A stretch of 5,852 nucleotides of DNA from assembly GCA_020439485.1 (NCBI GenBank), contig JAGQSP010000390.1:1-5852 (forward strand), given 5' to 3'. How positions within the stretch are numbered: the first letter of the stretch is position 1; every line of letters begins with the position of its first letter. This stretch comes from Acidimicrobiales bacterium (lineage in GTDB: Bacteria; Actinomycetota; Acidimicrobiia; Acidimicrobiales; Poriferisodalaceae). The notes below the pieces were generated by a model, which saw only the letters and a list, made by a program, of their open reading frames with translations, searched no databases and was not told where the DNA came from. The translations under genes were made by a program, and so were the position numbers. Below, piece after piece: positions 5,668-5,852 of the stretch.

Positions 5668-5852
5668 GACAGCGATAGTCACCGGTGGCGCCAGGCGCCT
5701 GGGCAGGGAAATCGCTCTCGATCTGGCCGGTTGCGGCGTCAACGTCGTCATCAACTATCGGCGTTCGGCCGGCGCTGCCGCCCAGACCGTCGCCGAGCTT
5801 TCGGCCCTGGGGGTTGGCGCCCTGGCTGTGCAGGCAGACGTGGGCGACTATC
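5651..5852 (+). CDS. Short-chain dehydrogenase/reductase (SDR), N-terminal part, cut by window edge
   Basis: Only the first 67 residues are present, out of roughly 250 usual for classical SDRs, which reduce or oxidise carbonyl/alcohol groups (or C=N and C=C bonds) with NAD(P)H in the cytoplasm. The first Rossmann strand and glycine motif are AIVTGGARRLGREIALDLA (8-26), the second strand ends at NVVINYRRS (31-39), and the adenine-pocket motif is ADVGD (62-66). Arg37-Arg38 after the second strand favour NADP(H). The glycine motif is TGGARRLG (11-18), with Arg replacing the second Gly of the common TGxxxGIG; the TGxxxRxG form occurs in pteridine reductases and some FabG-like proteins. The catalytic Ser-Tyr-Lys residues lie beyond the window, so activity cannot be judged. 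It overlaps the transporter by 17 bases and is the fourth gene of the operon. Confidence 0.9.
   Translation, partial: MDLAGKTAIVTGGARRLGREIALDLAGCGVNVVINYRRSAGAAAQTVAELSALGVGALAVQADVGDY

Noticed and set aside
3862..5754. Minus-strand open frame of 630 codons covering the MFS gene and the 3' end of the amidohydrolase.
   Set aside because: Its composition (Gln, His, Arg, Asp, Pro repeats) is the usual shadow of high-GC codon bias, whereas the plus strand gives a well-formed transporter and amidohydrolase.
1..5852. CRISPR arrays, tRNA or rRNA genes, insertion sequences, attachment sites.
   Set aside because: I saw no regularly spaced repeats, no tRNA-like cloverleaf or rRNA segments, no transposase or integrase and no terminal repeats. 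Almost all of the window is accounted for by the five genes.

Overview
The window is high-GC DNA, densely coding, with two GTG starts and a very strong G/C third-position bias. Together with a Mer-type luciferase-like (possibly F420-dependent) oxidoreductase, this suggests an actinobacterium, perhaps an Acidimicrobiia-like environmental lineage. That placement is an inference; no marker gene is present. I saw no rRNA, tRNA, CRISPR array, insertion sequence or phage gene.

Layout. Positions 1-1572 (minus strand) hold a single open frame that runs off the left edge. It fuses the alpha and beta subunits of a thiamine-diphosphate (ThDP) 2-oxo acid dehydrogenase E1 through a Pro/Ala/Asp-rich linker. 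It is easily missed because it has no stop codon inside the window and the opposite strand is also largely open. Positions 1573-1752 are a divergent intergenic region with candidate promoters facing both ways and several small inverted repeats. From 1753 to the right edge, four plus-strand genes form a likely operon: a luciferase-like (LLM) flavin/F420 oxidoreductase (1753-2787), a 43-base gap, an amidohydrolase of the S-adenosylhomocysteine (SAH) deaminase / triazine hydrolase / 8-oxoguanine deaminase group (2831-4195, GTG start), an MFS transporter of the 14-helix type overlapping it by 4 bases (4192-5667, GTG start), and an SDR oxidoreductase overlapping the transporter by 17 bases and cut by the right edge (5651-5852).

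How they may work together. The four-gene operon combines a transporter, a C-N hydrolase/deaminase, an LLM oxidoreductase and an SDR. This is the kind of set expected for uptake or export and stepwise modification of a small nitrogen-containing heterocycle or amine. The divergent E1 could act on a 2-oxo acid or acetoin-like product, or be unrelated. The substrate cannot be read from the sequence. The points most worth checking are the altered ThDP-binding positions in the fused E1, the palindrome lying between the two divergent candidate promoters, and the uncharacterised catabolic-looking gene set.
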